The position numbers and the translations under genes are program-made. Of a DNA stretch of 64,000 nucleotides, positions 1 through 9,043 are shown piece after piece. Source of the stretch: Streptomyces thinghirensis. Its GTDB lineage: Bacteria; Actinomycetota; Actinomycetia; Streptomycetales; Streptomycetaceae. The stretch lies in the NCBI GenBank assembly GCA_021502835.1, contig JAKFGP010000033.1:124001-188000 (forward strand), written 5' to 3'. Position 1 is the stretch's first letter, and every line of letters begins with the position of its first letter. The notes under the pieces are model-generated. The model was not told the DNA's origin. It ran no database searches and was given only the letters and a program-made list of their open reading frames with translations.

Positions 1-17
1 CCGGTCAGGGGGTGGTG

Positions 18-1054
18 TCAGGTACACCCCTCGCGGGGCCCGCTCCGGTCGGCCGCGAGCACCTTCGCCTCCGTCTCGGGGTCCAGCCCGACCGGCGGCC
101 GGTCCGGGGCGCCGGGGCGCCGTGCCGCCGATGCCCCGCAGCCAGGTCCAGGTGTCGGCGACGGTGGCGCCGACCGGCCGGCAGCTCAGTCCCGTCGCCA
201 GCGCCCGGGAGACGTCCGCGCTGTGCAGGGCGTCGTGCAGGTCGCTGCCGGGCGGGGTCCACACGGGCAGTTGCCCCCCACGGCTCGATGCCGGCGGCCA
301 GGATGGTCTCGGGAGCGGTCCAGCGCGGCTCCGCCGCTCCGCCCGTGGCCGTCGCGCAGGCGTCGAGCAGGTCGCCCATGGTGGTGTGCCCCGGCGGCGA
401 GACCAGGTTGTACGGTCCGCTCAGCTCCTGCTCCACCGCTCCGAGGGTCCAGTCGGCGAGGTCGCGGACGTCGACGTACTGGAGGGGCAGGTCCCGCGGG
501 CCCGGCGCGAGCACCGGGCCGCCGCGCGCGACGCGGTTCAGCCACCACGGCAGCCGCCCGATGTTCTCGTACGGGCCGAGGATCAGCCCGGCCCTGACGA
601 GCACCGAACGGTCCGCGCCGAAGGCGTCCAGGACGGCCAGCTCGGCGCCCCGCTTGTCCCGGGCGTAGTCGGTCGGCCCGGCGTCCGCCGAGGCGCCGTC
701 GACGAGCGGGGCGTCCTCGGTGTATCCGGCGGGCGGGGGCCCCAGGCGTACACCGAGCAGCTCGACACGTACACGTACCGGCCGACGCGGCCCCGCAGCA
801 GCCGCGCCGCGTCCCGCACCGCGCCCGGCGCCGCCGACCAGGTGTCGACGACGGCGTCCCACGTGCCGTCGGCCAGGGCGGCGAGCCCGTCGGACGCGGT
901 GCGGTCGCCGTGCAGCGACCGCGCTCCGGGCGGTGCCGCGTGCCGTCCTCGGTGGAAGACGGTCACCTCCCAGCCCGCGCCCGAGCGCCGCCTCCACCAC
1001 GGCCCGCCCCACGAACTCCGTACCGCCCAGCACCAGTAGCCTCATGCCGTTCAC
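18..1054 (-). CDS. NAD-dependent epimerase/dehydratase-like protein (frameshifted)
   Basis: An extended short-chain dehydrogenase/epimerase. The N-terminus shows a Rossmann dinucleotide-binding motif (LLVLGGTEFVGRAVVEAAL), followed by VDTWSAAPGAV, YVYVSSCSVYAWG and a Tyr-x3-Lys pair in DYARDKRGAELAVL, which would be the catalytic pair. The protein is readable only by changing frame about three times (near 960, 720 and 290), ending at a TGA at 18-20, for about 340 residues. The start is GTG at 1054; an in-frame ATG at 1045 is an alternative. The substrate cannot be told. It is related to reductases acting on sugars or isoflavone-like compounds. Confidence 0.75.
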
Positions 1055-1114
1055 TGTGCCCGGCGCGGCGACCGGAGGGAACGCCAGTCTGCCGACAGCA
1101 GATGCCGCGGTGGC

Positions 1115-1726
1115 TCAGCGCCCGGTGGGCGGCGTGTACTTGTAGCCGACGCGCCGCACGGTCTGGATCGTCCGCCGGTGTTCGGCGCCGAGCTTCCGGC
1201 GCAGCCGGGCGACGTGCACGTCGACGGTGCGGCCGTCGCCCACGTGTCCGTACCCCCACACCGTGGTGACCAGCCGGTCGCGGGTGTGCACCCGGTGCGG
1301 ATGCGCGACGAGGTGCGCGAGCAGCTCGAACTCCAGGTAGGTCAGGTCGAGTTCACGTCCGTCCACGGCGGCGGTGCGCCGCGCGGTGTCGATGCGTACG
1401 AGCGGGTCGTCGCCCTGGCCGCCGGCACCGTCCCCGGTGTCCTCCGGCGCCGGGCCGGACACGTCCGCCGGCGGGAACGGCGGCTGCTGGTCGGCCGGGA
1501 CGAGCACCAGGTAGCCGACCATCGGCGGCCGGCCCGGCAGCGCGGGCAGCGTGTGCGGCGGAGCGGGCAGCCAGGTGGCGCCCGGCGGCAGGAGGTCCGC
1601 GACGTTCACCACCTCGTCCCGGTCGACGGCACGCAACCGGTGCCGGGGAGCGCCGGGGCCGGTGAGGGCGGTGGCCGGGGCGGGGGAGTCGAGGGTGACG
1701 GTGGACAGGGAACGGGGAGTCGCCAT
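1115..1726 (-). CDS. Winged-helix (OmpR/PhoB-type) transcriptional regulator without receiver domain
   Basis: Intact 203-residue protein. The C-terminal ~95 residues form an OmpR-type winged helix (LTYLEFELLAHLVAHPHRVH, GRTVDVHVARLRRKLG, TVRRVGYKY), the recognition helix and wing of this family. The N-terminal ~100 residues are Pro/Ala-rich and carry no recognisable receiver domain or phosphorylatable Asp, so it is not a classical response regulator. The ATG at 1724-1726 is used. A short ORF with a strong ribosome site lies 121 bases upstream on the same strand and may be its leader. Target genes are unknown. Confidence 0.85.
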   Translation of the reverse strand: MATPRSLSTVTLDSPAPATALTGPGAPRHRLRAVDRDEVVNVADLLPPGATWLPAPPHTLPALPGRPPMVGYLVLVPADQQPPFPPADVSGPAPEDTGDGAGGQGDDPLVRIDTARRTAAVDGRELDLTYLEFELLAHLVAHPHRVHTRDRLVTTVWGYGHVGDGRTVDVHVARLRRKLGAEHRRTIQTVRRVGYKYTPPTGR

Positions 1727-1847
1727 GAGACGTCAGCTCTTTCGCGCGAGGGTTCGTCGGGAGGGGCGACGGGCGCGAGTTCGTGATCAGGCGCGTCGCG
1801 GAGACGTACGTCGTGCGCGCCGGCCGAAGGCCTGGGTGTTCGGCTTT

Positions 1848-1946
1848 CTAGCGGGCCGGCGCGGTCGTCGCGCGGCAACACACCCGGTCGAAGTCGTCGT
1901 GCTGACGGGAAGGCCAGAAGGGCTCGAGGTCATGGCGACCCGTCAT
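1848..1946 (-). CDS. Possible 32-residue leader peptide upstream of the winged-helix regulator
   Basis: A 32-codon ORF begins with ATG at 1944-1946, preceded by GGAGG with six bases between, and ends at TAG at 1848-1850. Its middle reads HDDFDRVCCRAT, with two adjacent cysteines behind an Arg-Val. This recalls the short leader peptides with C-terminal Cys codons found in front of many Streptomyces genes. It is the only coding candidate in the 335-base gap 1727-2061. The ribosome site is what makes it credible; function, expression and any attenuation role are inference. It could also be a chance ORF. Confidence 0.45.
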   Translation of the reverse strand: MTGRHDLEPFWPSRQHDDFDRVCCRATTAPAR

Positions 1947-2061
1947 TGCGTTCCTCCGGAGGCTGGCCATACGCCCATTGAAGCAGACACCGGTCCGCGA
2001 CCGGGGAGCCCCCCTCTCACTGCGTGGACGCCACCGCGGCACGGTGCCGAGGTCGGTCCGG

Positions 2062-2994
2062 TCATCCCACCAGGCGTTTGCGCCAGTCCAGTGGCGTGAC
2101 GGTGATGGCCTTGCCCGGATCGCCGTTCCACTCCGTGGACAGCCCGGCTGCCGTGAAGGCCGCCACGACCTCGTGACCGACCGCGGTGGTCGTGTTCTCG
2201 GAGCCGTCGAAACCGCCGTAGTGCAGGGCGAGTCCGTACCCTTCGGCCGCGCCCTCCGTGCTCTGCTGGTGGAAGAAGACGAAGCCCCGCGCCCCCTCGC
2301 GCTCGGCGCCTATCTCCGTCGTGCCGCAGCCGCGGCAGCAGGTGAAGTTCTCCCGGGCGGGTGATGCCGGCGGCGTCCAGGGTCTCGAAGACCCGGGTGA
2401 GCCGGTCGGGGTCGGTGGTCACGGCGCCCCACGCCTCCTGCTCCGCCAACCGCTCCAGCCACAGCCGGTCCACCAGGCGCCATGCCTGGTCCTTCGACAC
2501 CGGCCGCTCTCCGTGCTCACCGCCGACCAGGTGGTCCTCGGCGATCTCGGCCAGCACCTGCCGGCTGTCGTAACCGCAGCGCAGGCGCTCCCGCACGCAC
2601 TGCTCGACCTTCTCCCGGACGTCGTCCGGCAGTTCCGGGACCTCCTCCTGCGGCCCGAGGTCGATCGGCTCCCAGTCGACGCCGGTGTCCCAGCCGGGCC
2701 GCTCGCGCGCCCAGCCGGTCAGGAGATCCGCCACCCGGCCGGGGTCGTCGAGATCCGTCCCGAAGAAGAAGGTGCCCGGCGGCCCGGTGCTCCAGCCGGT
2801 AGTCCCCGCCCTCCTCGTGCCACACCTGTGCGAACACGTCGGGGATGTCCGGTATCCGCTGGACGACCAGGAACCGGTCTCGGGTGCCGCCGATCCGTGC
2901 CACCAGATCGCGCAGCCGGGCCGCCGGGAATCCGCGCGTGCGTCTGCCCGTTCTCCGTCTCGGCCTTGATGGCGAGGTCCCCGTCGATCTCCAT
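2062..2994 (-). CDS. DUF6891-type hypothetical protein (frameshifted)
   Basis: Predicted cytoplasmic protein of about 305 residues, start ATG 2992-2994, stop TGA 2062-2064. The C-terminal half reads as RGFVFFHQQSTEG, LALHYGGFDG and AFTAAGLSTEWNGDPG, features I associate with the DUF6891 family, which has no assigned activity. The N-terminal half contains LRDLVARIGGTRDRFLVVQR and DIPDVFAQVWHEEGGDYRL. Frame changes occur near 2930, 2790 and 2350. It lies downstream of glnII on the same strand but beyond a strong hairpin, so it is probably transcribed separately. Confidence 0.65.
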
Positions 2995-3055
2995 GCCCCC
3001 ACGATGCCACGCACCACTGACAACGCGATCACCGCGCGGTTCGCGGGCAACGCGA

Positions 3056-3086
3056 AGGGGCGCCCACCGTCGCGGTGGGCGCCCCT
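3056..3086 (-). terminator. Hairpin terminator after glnII
   Basis: Perfect inverted repeat with 14-bp arms (3056-3069 and 3073-3086) and a 3-base loop TCG. It lies 27 bases beyond the glnII stop codon. There is no U-tract, as is usual for Streptomyces terminators. Confidence 0.8.
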
Positions 3087-3112
3087 CCGGGCGAAGCGGG
3101 GGCGGGGCCGGA

Positions 3113-4148
3113 TCAGACCTGGCCGGCCTTCTCCAGGGCCGTGCAGCAGGTGTCCACCAGGAGGCGGGTCACCACGTACGGGTCGACGTTGGCGTTCGGA
3201 CGGCGGTCCTCGATGTAGCCCTTGCCGTCCTTCTCGACCTGCCACGGGATGCGGACCGAGGCACCGCGGTCGGACACGCCGTAGGAGTACTCGTTCCACG
3301 GGGGCGGTCCTCGTGCAGGCCGGTGAGGCGGTCGTCGATGCCGGCACCGTAGTTCTTGACGTGGTCCATCGGCTTGGAGCCCTCACCGAGCGACTCGGCG
3401 GCGGTGATGATCGCGTCGTAGCCCTCGCGCATCGCCTTGGTGGAGAAGTTGGTGTGCGCGCCCGCGCCGTTTCCAGTCGCCCTTGACCGGCTTGGGGTCG
3501 AGGGTGGCGGAGACCTCGAAGTCCTCGGCCGTGCGGTAGAGCAGCCAACGGGCCACCCACAGCTGGTCGGAGACCTCCAGCGGCGCCAGCGGGCCGACCT
3601 GGAACTCCCACTGGCCCGGCATGACCTCGGCGTTGATGCCGGAGATGCCCAGGCCCGCCGTCAGGCAGTTCTCCAGGTGCGCCTCGACGACGTCACGGCC
3701 GAAGATCTCGTCCGAGCCGACACCGCAGTAGTAGCCGCCCTGCGCGGCCGGGAAGCCGCCCTCGGGGAAGCCGGAGCGGGCGGGCGCCCTTGAAGAAGGT
3801 GTACTCCTGCTCGATGCCGAAGATCGGCTCCTGCGCGGCGAAGCGCTCGGAGAGCTCGGCCAGCGCGGCGCGGGTGTTGCTCGGGTGCGGCGTCATGTCC
3901 GTGTCGAGGACCTCGCACAGCACCAGGATGTCGTCGCCCCCGCGGATCGGGTCGGGGCAGGAGAAGACCGGCTTGAGCCACCAGTCCGAGGAGCTGCCCT
4001 CGGCCTGGTTGGTGGAGGAGCCGTCGAAGCCCCAGATCGGCAGGGCGTCCAGGCCCGCGGGGGCGTCCGTGATGATCTTCGTCTTGGAACGGAGCTTGGC
4101 CGTCGGCTCGGTGCCGTCGATCCAGATGTACTCGGCCTTGAAGGTCAC
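3113..4148 (-). CDS. glnII: Glutamine synthetase type II (frameshifted)
   Basis: Makes glutamine from glutamate, ammonia and ATP in the cytoplasm. This is the eukaryotic-type, heat-labile octameric GSII, about 343 residues. The N-terminus reads [20 protein letters not shown], then [20 protein letters not shown], the active-site EQEYTFF, and [15 protein letters not shown] in corrected frame. Frame changes fall near 3790, 3470 and 3300. The GTG at 4146-4148 starts the protein (VTFKAEY) with GGAAGGA upstream. A GlnR box sits about 100 bases upstream and a hairpin follows the stop. Streptomyces carry GSII alongside GSI (glnA, 5 kb away here); GSII lacks the adenylylation tyrosine loop. Confidence 0.93.
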
Positions 4149-4250
4149 GGGGACACATCCTTCCGGGGTGGGTCTGGGCGCACTGCGGGTGCTGCGGCGC
4201 CGGGGCAAGCGGGGCGTCGCGTCTACTGCGGAGCAGCGTGCCAACAGGCG

Positions 4251-4288
4251 ATTTCCCGTCCGTTGCCCCTATGTGAACCCCGTGTTAC
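4251..4288 (-). promoter_or_regulatory. GlnR box upstream of glnII
   Basis: On the minus strand four 5-base sites alternate with exact 6-base spacers: GTAAC, TTCAC, GCAAC, GAAAT. This is the a1-b1-a2-b2 layout (gTnAC-n6-GaAAC) known for the nitrogen regulator GlnR in Streptomyces. The a1 site is a perfect match and the b1 site is weak. It lies about 100 bases before the glnII GTG, a position suited to activation. Confidence 0.8.
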
Positions 4289-4323
4289 CTGGTGTCGGTG
4301 TGGCGCGTCTCTCACTGATCCCG

Positions 4324-4776
4324 TCACGGCTCCCGCCCGTCCCCTGCCGCCGCCTCCCGCACGCCGGTCGGAAGGAGCCGATCGCCTCCAACTCCCGTTC
4401 GTCGTAACTGCGCAGCAGCTCCACCACCTGACCGATCAGCGGTCCGAAGTGGGACCGGCCCAGGGTGACCGCCCGCTCGTCCACCTCGACGGTGACCCTG
4501 CGCCGGTCCCGCTCGTCGCGCACCCGCCGCACATGGCCGGCCGTTCCAGCCGGTCGACCAGGGCCGTGGTCCCCGCCGAGTTCAGGCCGGAGCGGCGCCC
4601 AGCCGCCCGGCGGTCATCGCCTCACCCGCCCGCGAGCGTCCATGAGCGCGATCAGCGCGCGGACGTCGGTGGGGTGCATGCCGTTGCGCTACGCGAACCG
4701 CGCGCTGTGCGCGCAGTTCGACGGCGACCGCGCGCAGCAGATGGACGATCTCCATCTCCGGTCCCTGCTCGGACAT
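4324..4776 (-). CDS. MarR-family transcriptional regulator (frameshifted)
   Basis: About 150 residues with the MarR winged-helix pattern: MEIVHLLRAVAVELRAQ, GMHPTDVRALIALMDA (in shifted frame), LNSAGTTALVDRLERLGHV and RRVRDERDRRRVTVEV, the wing. Frame changes occur near 4720, 4640, 4590 and 4350. The start ATG at 4774-4776 is chosen because GGAGG lies about ten bases upstream; an ATG about eight codons earlier lacks this. It is divergent from an alpha/beta hydrolase gene with a palindrome between, the usual arrangement of a MarR repressor controlling itself and its neighbour. The ligand is unknown. Confidence 0.8.
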
Positions 4777-4811
4777 GGGGGCGTCGCCTCCGACTATCAT
4801 CTCGCTCACCA

Positions 4812-4837
4812 AGTATCTCGCTGAGCGAGAGAATACT
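4812..4837. promoter_or_regulatory. Palindromic operator candidate between marR-like gene and hydrolase
   Basis: TCTCGCTgAGCGAGA (4816-4830) is a perfect 7-bp-arm palindrome, flanked by AGTAT on the left and ATACT on the right. It lies 36 bases before the regulator start and 12 bases before the hydrolase GTG. Size, symmetry and position fit a MarR operator. Confidence 0.6.
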
Positions 4838-4841
4838 CGGC

Positions 4842-5749
4842 GTGAGGGAAGACGAGAAGCCGGGGGTCCGCTCACGAGCGCTCGCGACACGTACGACGCC
4901 GGCCGTTTCCACGCCGCGTACGACAAGGTCATCATGGCCAGGTGGCCGACGCGGCCCGAGTCGGTGACCGTCCCCACGCCCTTCGGCGTGACGCACGTCC
5001 ACGTGACCGGCCCGGCCGACGGCCCGCCGCTCGTCCTCCTCCCCGGTGGCGGTGCGGCGACCTCGGCCTTCCTGGTACGCCCAGGCCGGTGAACTGTCCC
5101 GGACCCATCGCCTCCACGCGGTCGACCTGATCGGCGCCCCCGGGCGCAGCACGCCGGCCGGCGACCGCCACCCCGTACGGTCGCCGACCTCGCCGGCTGG
5201 CTGGACGCGCTCCTCGACGGCCTCGGCATCGAGGAGACGGACCTCGGCGGGGCACTCCCTACGGCGCCCGGATCGCCCTGCACCACGCCCTGCACGCACC
5301 CGAGCGGGTACGCCGCCTGTTCCTCCTGGACCCGACCCAGTGCTTCGCCGGGTTCAAGGCGGCCTACCTGCTGCGCGCTGCCGATGCTGCTGCGGCCCAC
5401 CCCCCGCCGAGGTCCGCGCCTTCCTTGAGTGGGAGGCCGGGGCGACCCCCCTCGACCCCGACTGGGCGGCCCTCCAGGAGGCCGCCGTCGGCTTCCCCGG
5501 CAGCAGGCCGGTGACCGGACCACGTCCGGCGCCGGACGCGCTGCGCGGACTGGACCTGCCGGTCCTGCTGCTCCTGGCCGGGAACAGCAGGACCCACGAC
5601 CCGTCCGAGGCGGCGGCCCGGGCGCGGGCGCTGCTGCCGCGCGTGGAGGTGGCCGTCCTGCCGGACGTGTCCACCACGCGCTGCCGCAGTGTGCCCCGCC
5701 CGGACTGGGCCGCCGCCTCGGCGGTTTCCTCGCTCCGTCAGGTGGCTGA
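4842..5749 (+). CDS. Alpha/beta hydrolase (frameshifted)
   Basis: About 300 residues of alpha/beta-hydrolase fold. Visible are VTVPTPFGVTHVHVTG, the oxyanion region PPLVLLPGGGAATSAFW, the nucleophile elbow G-H-S-Y-G (in corrected frame near 5252), ALHAPERVRRLFLLDPTQ, and a C-terminal HHALPQCAP that may hold the catalytic His. Frame changes near 4870, 5080, 5175, 5250, 5395 and 5680. GTG at 4842 is the likely start. The substrate is unknown; the divergent MarR gene suggests induction by a small aromatic or lipophilic compound, which is inference. Confidence 0.75.
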
Positions 5750-5752
5750 GCC

Positions 5753-6464
5753 TCAGCCCACCTTCTCGATCAGCGCCCGCCGGATCAGGAACTTGCCTGC
5801 TCCCGGACCCGTTCGAACGCCGCGTTGTTGAGCAGGACGCAGCTTCCCGAGACGGAATCAACCTCCACCGTCGTGGACTTGTCGTTGTCGAGGTTGGTCA
5901 CGTTGAGCTTGGTGCCCACCGGGAACTCGTTGCTGGACGCGGCAGGGCGCCGCCCTCCGCCGGAGAGGGTGACGGTGGAGCCGTCGCAGGACCTGCTCAC
6001 CGGCCTGTGCGGCACCTCCGGCCTGGTCCCCGGCCTGCTGGCCGGCGTCCTGCCCCGCCTCCTGGCCCGCTTCCTCCTGCCCGGCGTCCTGACCTGCTTC
6101 CTGGCCGTCCTGCGGCGGCTGCGGGGCCTGGGAGTCCTGGAGCCGACTCCCCGACCGCGCACCCGGACGCCGCCTGTTTGCGCCTATCTCCGCGATGACC
6201 GCCTCGCGGTTGGCGATCCGGGCCTCCGACTGGGCGTCGGGATCGGCCCGCTGGCCGTCGATGAACCGCTGGTTGTTGCCGAGCGCGGTGGCCAGGCCCT
6301 GGCAGACGGAGGAGTCCTGGGCCGCCTTCGTCTGCGCGTTCTGGGTGGTCCTGCGCGGCGTTCGAGGCGTTCGCCGCCACGAACGCCCCACCGCCGGCCA
6401 CCGCCGCCGCGCTGACCAGCAGCGCGATCTTCTGCTTCGTGCCGAGAGTTCTCCTGCGCGACAT
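5753..6464 (-). CDS. Secreted or membrane-anchored Gln-rich hypothetical protein (frameshifted)
   Basis: Start ATG 6462-6464 has AGGAGG upstream. The N-terminus has basic residues (MSRRRTLGTKQK) then a hydrophobic segment (IALLVSAAAVAGGGAFVAAN), a signal peptide or anchor. Next comes CQGLATALGNNQRFIDGQ and an Ala-Gly-Gln repeat region near 6040-6120 built on units such as GQEAGQDAGQ. The C-terminal domain reads CDGSTVTLSGGGRRPA and TTVEVDSVSGSCVLLNN, with two cysteines that could form a disulphide. About 235 residues. Family unrecognised; extracytoplasmic location is inferred from the leader. Confidence 0.6.
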
Positions 6465-6564
6465 GCGCGCCTCCTGAAGAGGTAGGGGAGCGTACACGCC
6501 GCTATGTACGAGATACCGAACGGAGTTGCTCAGCGGTCGCGCCGATGCGCACGGGTAACCTGTG

Positions 6565-7462
6565 TCACACGCCGCCCTGTTCGTACGCCACCACGTGGTC
6601 GTTCACGTACCGGAGCAGGCCCTCCGTCTGCCGGGTGAGCGCGGCTCCTCCCGGTCTCCGACCCGTCGCCCCACCTGGCCGTTCGCGAACACCACCGACC
6701 GTACGGTCACCAGCCGCCTGAAGACGCCGGCCGACCCCGGCGGCACCGTCGGCAGCCCCGCCTCGGGCGGCGGGTCGAGCGAGACCGTCTGGTACGTCAC
6801 CGGGTCCATGGAGGCCATCGCGAACACCGTCCCGGTGTCCTCCGCGCGCACGAAGCTCGCCACGGTCACGCTCACCTGCGAGCGCCGCTCGGCGTCCGTG
6901 AACAGGGCGCGGTGGAGCCGCGGGCAGCCCTCGCCCTGGTCGACCAGGGCGGCGAGCTCCGGCGACATGCCCTGCGCGCACTCGGTGGTGGTGACCAGGT
7001 CGACGCGCTTGTAGCGGGAGCCGTCGGACAGCCGCACGTTCGTCTCCGGGAAGGCCTGCTCCGGGCGCACCACCGGGCGGGCGAGCAACGAGGGCAGGGG
7101 CGGAGGGCGCGCCGGAGGGCGGGGCGGCGGTGACGGAGGGGTCGGCGGCGGCCGTCGCGGTCGCCGTGGCGGGTGGCGCGGCCCGGTCGTCGTCGCTGCC
7201 GCCGGTGTACATCAGGGTGCCGGCGGCGGTGGCCACGACGAGGACGCCGCCGGTCGCCGCGAGAACCGCGAACCGGGTGCGGCGGCGTCTTGCGTATTCG
7301 GTGCTGCTCGGCCGTCCAGGAGGCCGCAGCCGACGCGGGACCGTACGGCCCGTATTGAGCGGGCTGCGTGTGCTGTGGGTGCTGCGGGTGCGGCCCGTAC
7401 TGCCCGTATTGTCCGTGCTGCCCGTACGGTCCGTGCTGCGGTCCTTGATCATCGTGGGTCAT
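6565..7462 (-). CDS. Membrane-anchored hypothetical protein with Tyr/Gly/Gln-rich cytoplasmic tail (frameshifted)
   Basis: About 300 residues. The N-terminal ~45 residues are a low-complexity run rich in Gly, Gln, His and Tyr. A basic stretch and one transmembrane helix follow (FAVLAATGGVLVVATAAGTL), then a Pro/Ala/Thr linker and an extracellular domain (ETNVRLSDGSRYKRVDLVTT, RAEDTGTVFAMASMDPVTYQ) ending NDHVVAYEQGG. Frame changes near 7340, 7085 and 6650. This architecture (flexible tail, one helix, outer domain) is common in Streptomyces envelope proteins. Function unknown. Confidence 0.6.
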
Positions 7463-7521
7463 GGCGGCGCAGGGGTAACAGCGCGGACGGCCCTGAGTCC
7501 CGGCGCCCGACAAGGTGCTGC

Positions 7522-7880
7522 CTAACGGGACAGAGCGTCCCGAACCGCCTCATCGGTGCGGCCCACGACGGCCGTTCCGTCGTCCGCCGTGATGATCGGG
7601 CGCTGGATCAGCTTCGGGTGCTCGGCGAGCGCGGTGACCCAGCGATCGCGTGACGCCTCGTCACGGGGCCAGTCCTTCAGGCCCAGTTCCTTGGCCGCGC
7701 CTCCCGGGTGCGGGTGATGTCCCACGGCTCCAGGCCGAGGCGGGTGAGCACCTCGCGGATCTCGTCCTCGCTCGGTACGTCCTCCAGGTAGCGGCGGACG
7801 GTGTAGTCGGCACCCTCGGCGTCGAGCAGGCTGACCGCGCTGCGGCACTCCGAACAGGCCGGGTTGATCCAGATCTCCAT
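7522..7880 (-). CDS. ArsC/Spx-family thioredoxin-fold protein (one frameshift)
   Basis: About 118 residues, start ATG 7878-7880, stop TAG 7522-7524. The N-terminus MEIWINPACSECRSAVSLLD carries a C-x2-C at the position of the catalytic cysteine of ArsC-like arsenate reductases, and the C-terminal LIQRPIITADDGTAVVGR holds the conserved Arg-Pro loop of the family. One frame change near 7705. Annotated relatives are called arsenate reductase, but no ars genes are nearby, so the real substrate is open. Confidence 0.75.
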
Positions 7881-8051
7881 GCCGACACCGTAGCCCGAGG
7901 GCGCGAAAACCCGTTCACCCCGTGTGCCACAGTGACCCCGAAAGCCCTTGTGGCCAGGGCTTTTGTCAGTGGTGGGCGGTAAAATAGAAGCAGTGTTCGA
8001 GGGTGTCGCCGGGAGGTCCGGACGGCGCCCTGACGCGACAGGAGGATGCCC

Positions 8052-8367
8052 GTGCCCGCTGCCGCACTGAAGCCGAAGCCGTTGCCCACCCAGTCCACCG
8101 CCAAGCGGCCCGTCCTGCTCGACCTGCCCTACGAACCCGTGGAGAAGCGTCCGCTGCCGGCGGGTCGTCCCCGCGAGTGGTACGTCTCGCACAACCGCCG
8201 GCTCAAGGCGATGCGGCTCGCCATCGCCCTGCTCGACTCCGGCGTTCTACCTGCCGAACCAGGCGCGCAACGAGAGGATACGGAGCGCTGCCGAGACGAT
8301 CGGCGTCCACCCGCCGTCGGACACGACGTGCCACATGGTGCGGGCGTTGATGCGGTACTCGCGGTGA
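8052..8367 (+). CDS. Conserved hypothetical protein (~105 residues, one frameshift)
   Basis: Start chosen as GTG at 8052 because AGGAGG ends at 8045, giving a 6-base spacer; the ATG at 8046 directly abuts that ribosome site and is unlikely. The protein has [40 protein letters not shown] and, after a frame change near 8246, [19 protein letters not shown] and [15 protein letters not shown]. It looks like a small, basic, helical actinobacterial protein. I do not know a function. Confidence 0.65.
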
Positions 8368-8422
8368 GCGGGGCGCAGGGTGCCGTTCGTTTCGCGGTGC
8401 CCTGCGCCTGGTCGCCGCCCCC

Positions 8423-8490
8423 GGGGGCTGCCGCCCCCAGGCCTCCGCTTCGGCCTGAACGGCCTCGTCCTCGAGCGCCGGACGGGCTGA
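8423..8490. repeat. Dispersed intergenic repeat, family A copy 1
   Basis: The run GGGGGCTGCCGCCCCCAG, then CGCTTCGGCCTGAACGGCCT, then CGCCGGACGGGCTGA. The same block recurs at 13663-13733 and, inverted and degenerate, at 43168-43325. The outer part contains the hairpin GGGGGCTGCCGCCCCC. I recognise it from memory as widespread between Streptomyces genes. It fills most of the gap 8368-8612, where I see nothing else. Confidence 0.75.
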
Positions 8491-8612
8491 CAGTGCCGAC
8501 CGGCGCCGAGAAACGGGCGCCACGCCGACAACTCCGCCTTCACGACCTCCTCCGGAGGCCGTCCTGCCCCGACGCCACTGACAGTCCCGGGCCGGACGGC
8601 CCGGTGGGCGAC

Positions 8613-8929
8613 CTAGTAGGAAGCCCGGAAGTTGGCGTACCCGATCAGGACGATCAGCGCGGCCACGCAACCCAGCACCACGGCGGTGGACACCCACGAC
8701 GACCGGCGTCCGGAGCGCCCCACGTGCTCGGGGTCGGCGCGGAAGGGCACCGGTCCGGGCGGGTTCTCCCTTCCAGCGCGCGGCGAGCATCCTGGCGCGT
8801 GCGGAGGGTTCCTTGTGCTCGGCACCGTCCGCCCACTTGATGTCGAACTCGCGCTCTTCGTCGTCCCTCTCGGACGATGTCCGGTCCCTCTCCCCGTCCC
8901 CTGACTCGAACAACCGTGTCAGTAAACAT
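8613..8929 (-). CDS. Small tail-anchored membrane protein (frameshifted)
   Basis: About 100 residues. The N-terminal half is strongly charged ([39 protein letters not shown]), followed by [14 protein letters not shown] and a single C-terminal helix ([19 protein letters not shown]) ending NFRASY at TAG 8613-8615. One helix at the very end with a charged body suggests a tail-anchored protein facing the cytoplasm. Start is uncertain: ATG at 8927-8929 needs one frame change, and an in-frame TTG lies near 8917. It sits downstream of glnA on the same strand. Function unknown. Confidence 0.55.
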
Positions 8930-8965
8930 GATCCTGGGCCCGTTCCTCCCTCTGAAGCTTTTCGG

Positions 8966-9029
8966 CCAACGAGCCAACGAGTCAACGAGCCAACGAGCCT
9001 ACGGGCCTGCGGGCCTGCGGGCCGGCGAG
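8966..9029. repeat. Tandem array of eight degenerate 8-base units
   Basis: Successive 8-mers: CCAACGAG twice, TCAACGAG, CCAACGAG, CCTACGGG, CCTGCGGG twice, CCGGCGAG. Units 1-4 and 5-7 form two sub-families. An 8-base period breaks any reading frame, and the array lies in the glnA 3' gap, so it is non-coding. Confidence 0.75.
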
Positions 9030-9043
9030 CCGCCGGACAACGA

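Noticed and set aside
720..1145. Long plus-strand open frames opposite gene 18-1054 and at many other sites
   Set aside because: They are rich in Arg, Pro and Ala, carry no motifs, and lie opposite genes with recognisable domains; shadows of high-GC codon bias.
7522..7880. An arsenic-resistance locus
   Set aside because: Only an ArsC/Spx-fold protein is present; no arsB, arsR or acr3 nearby, so arsenate reduction is not supported.
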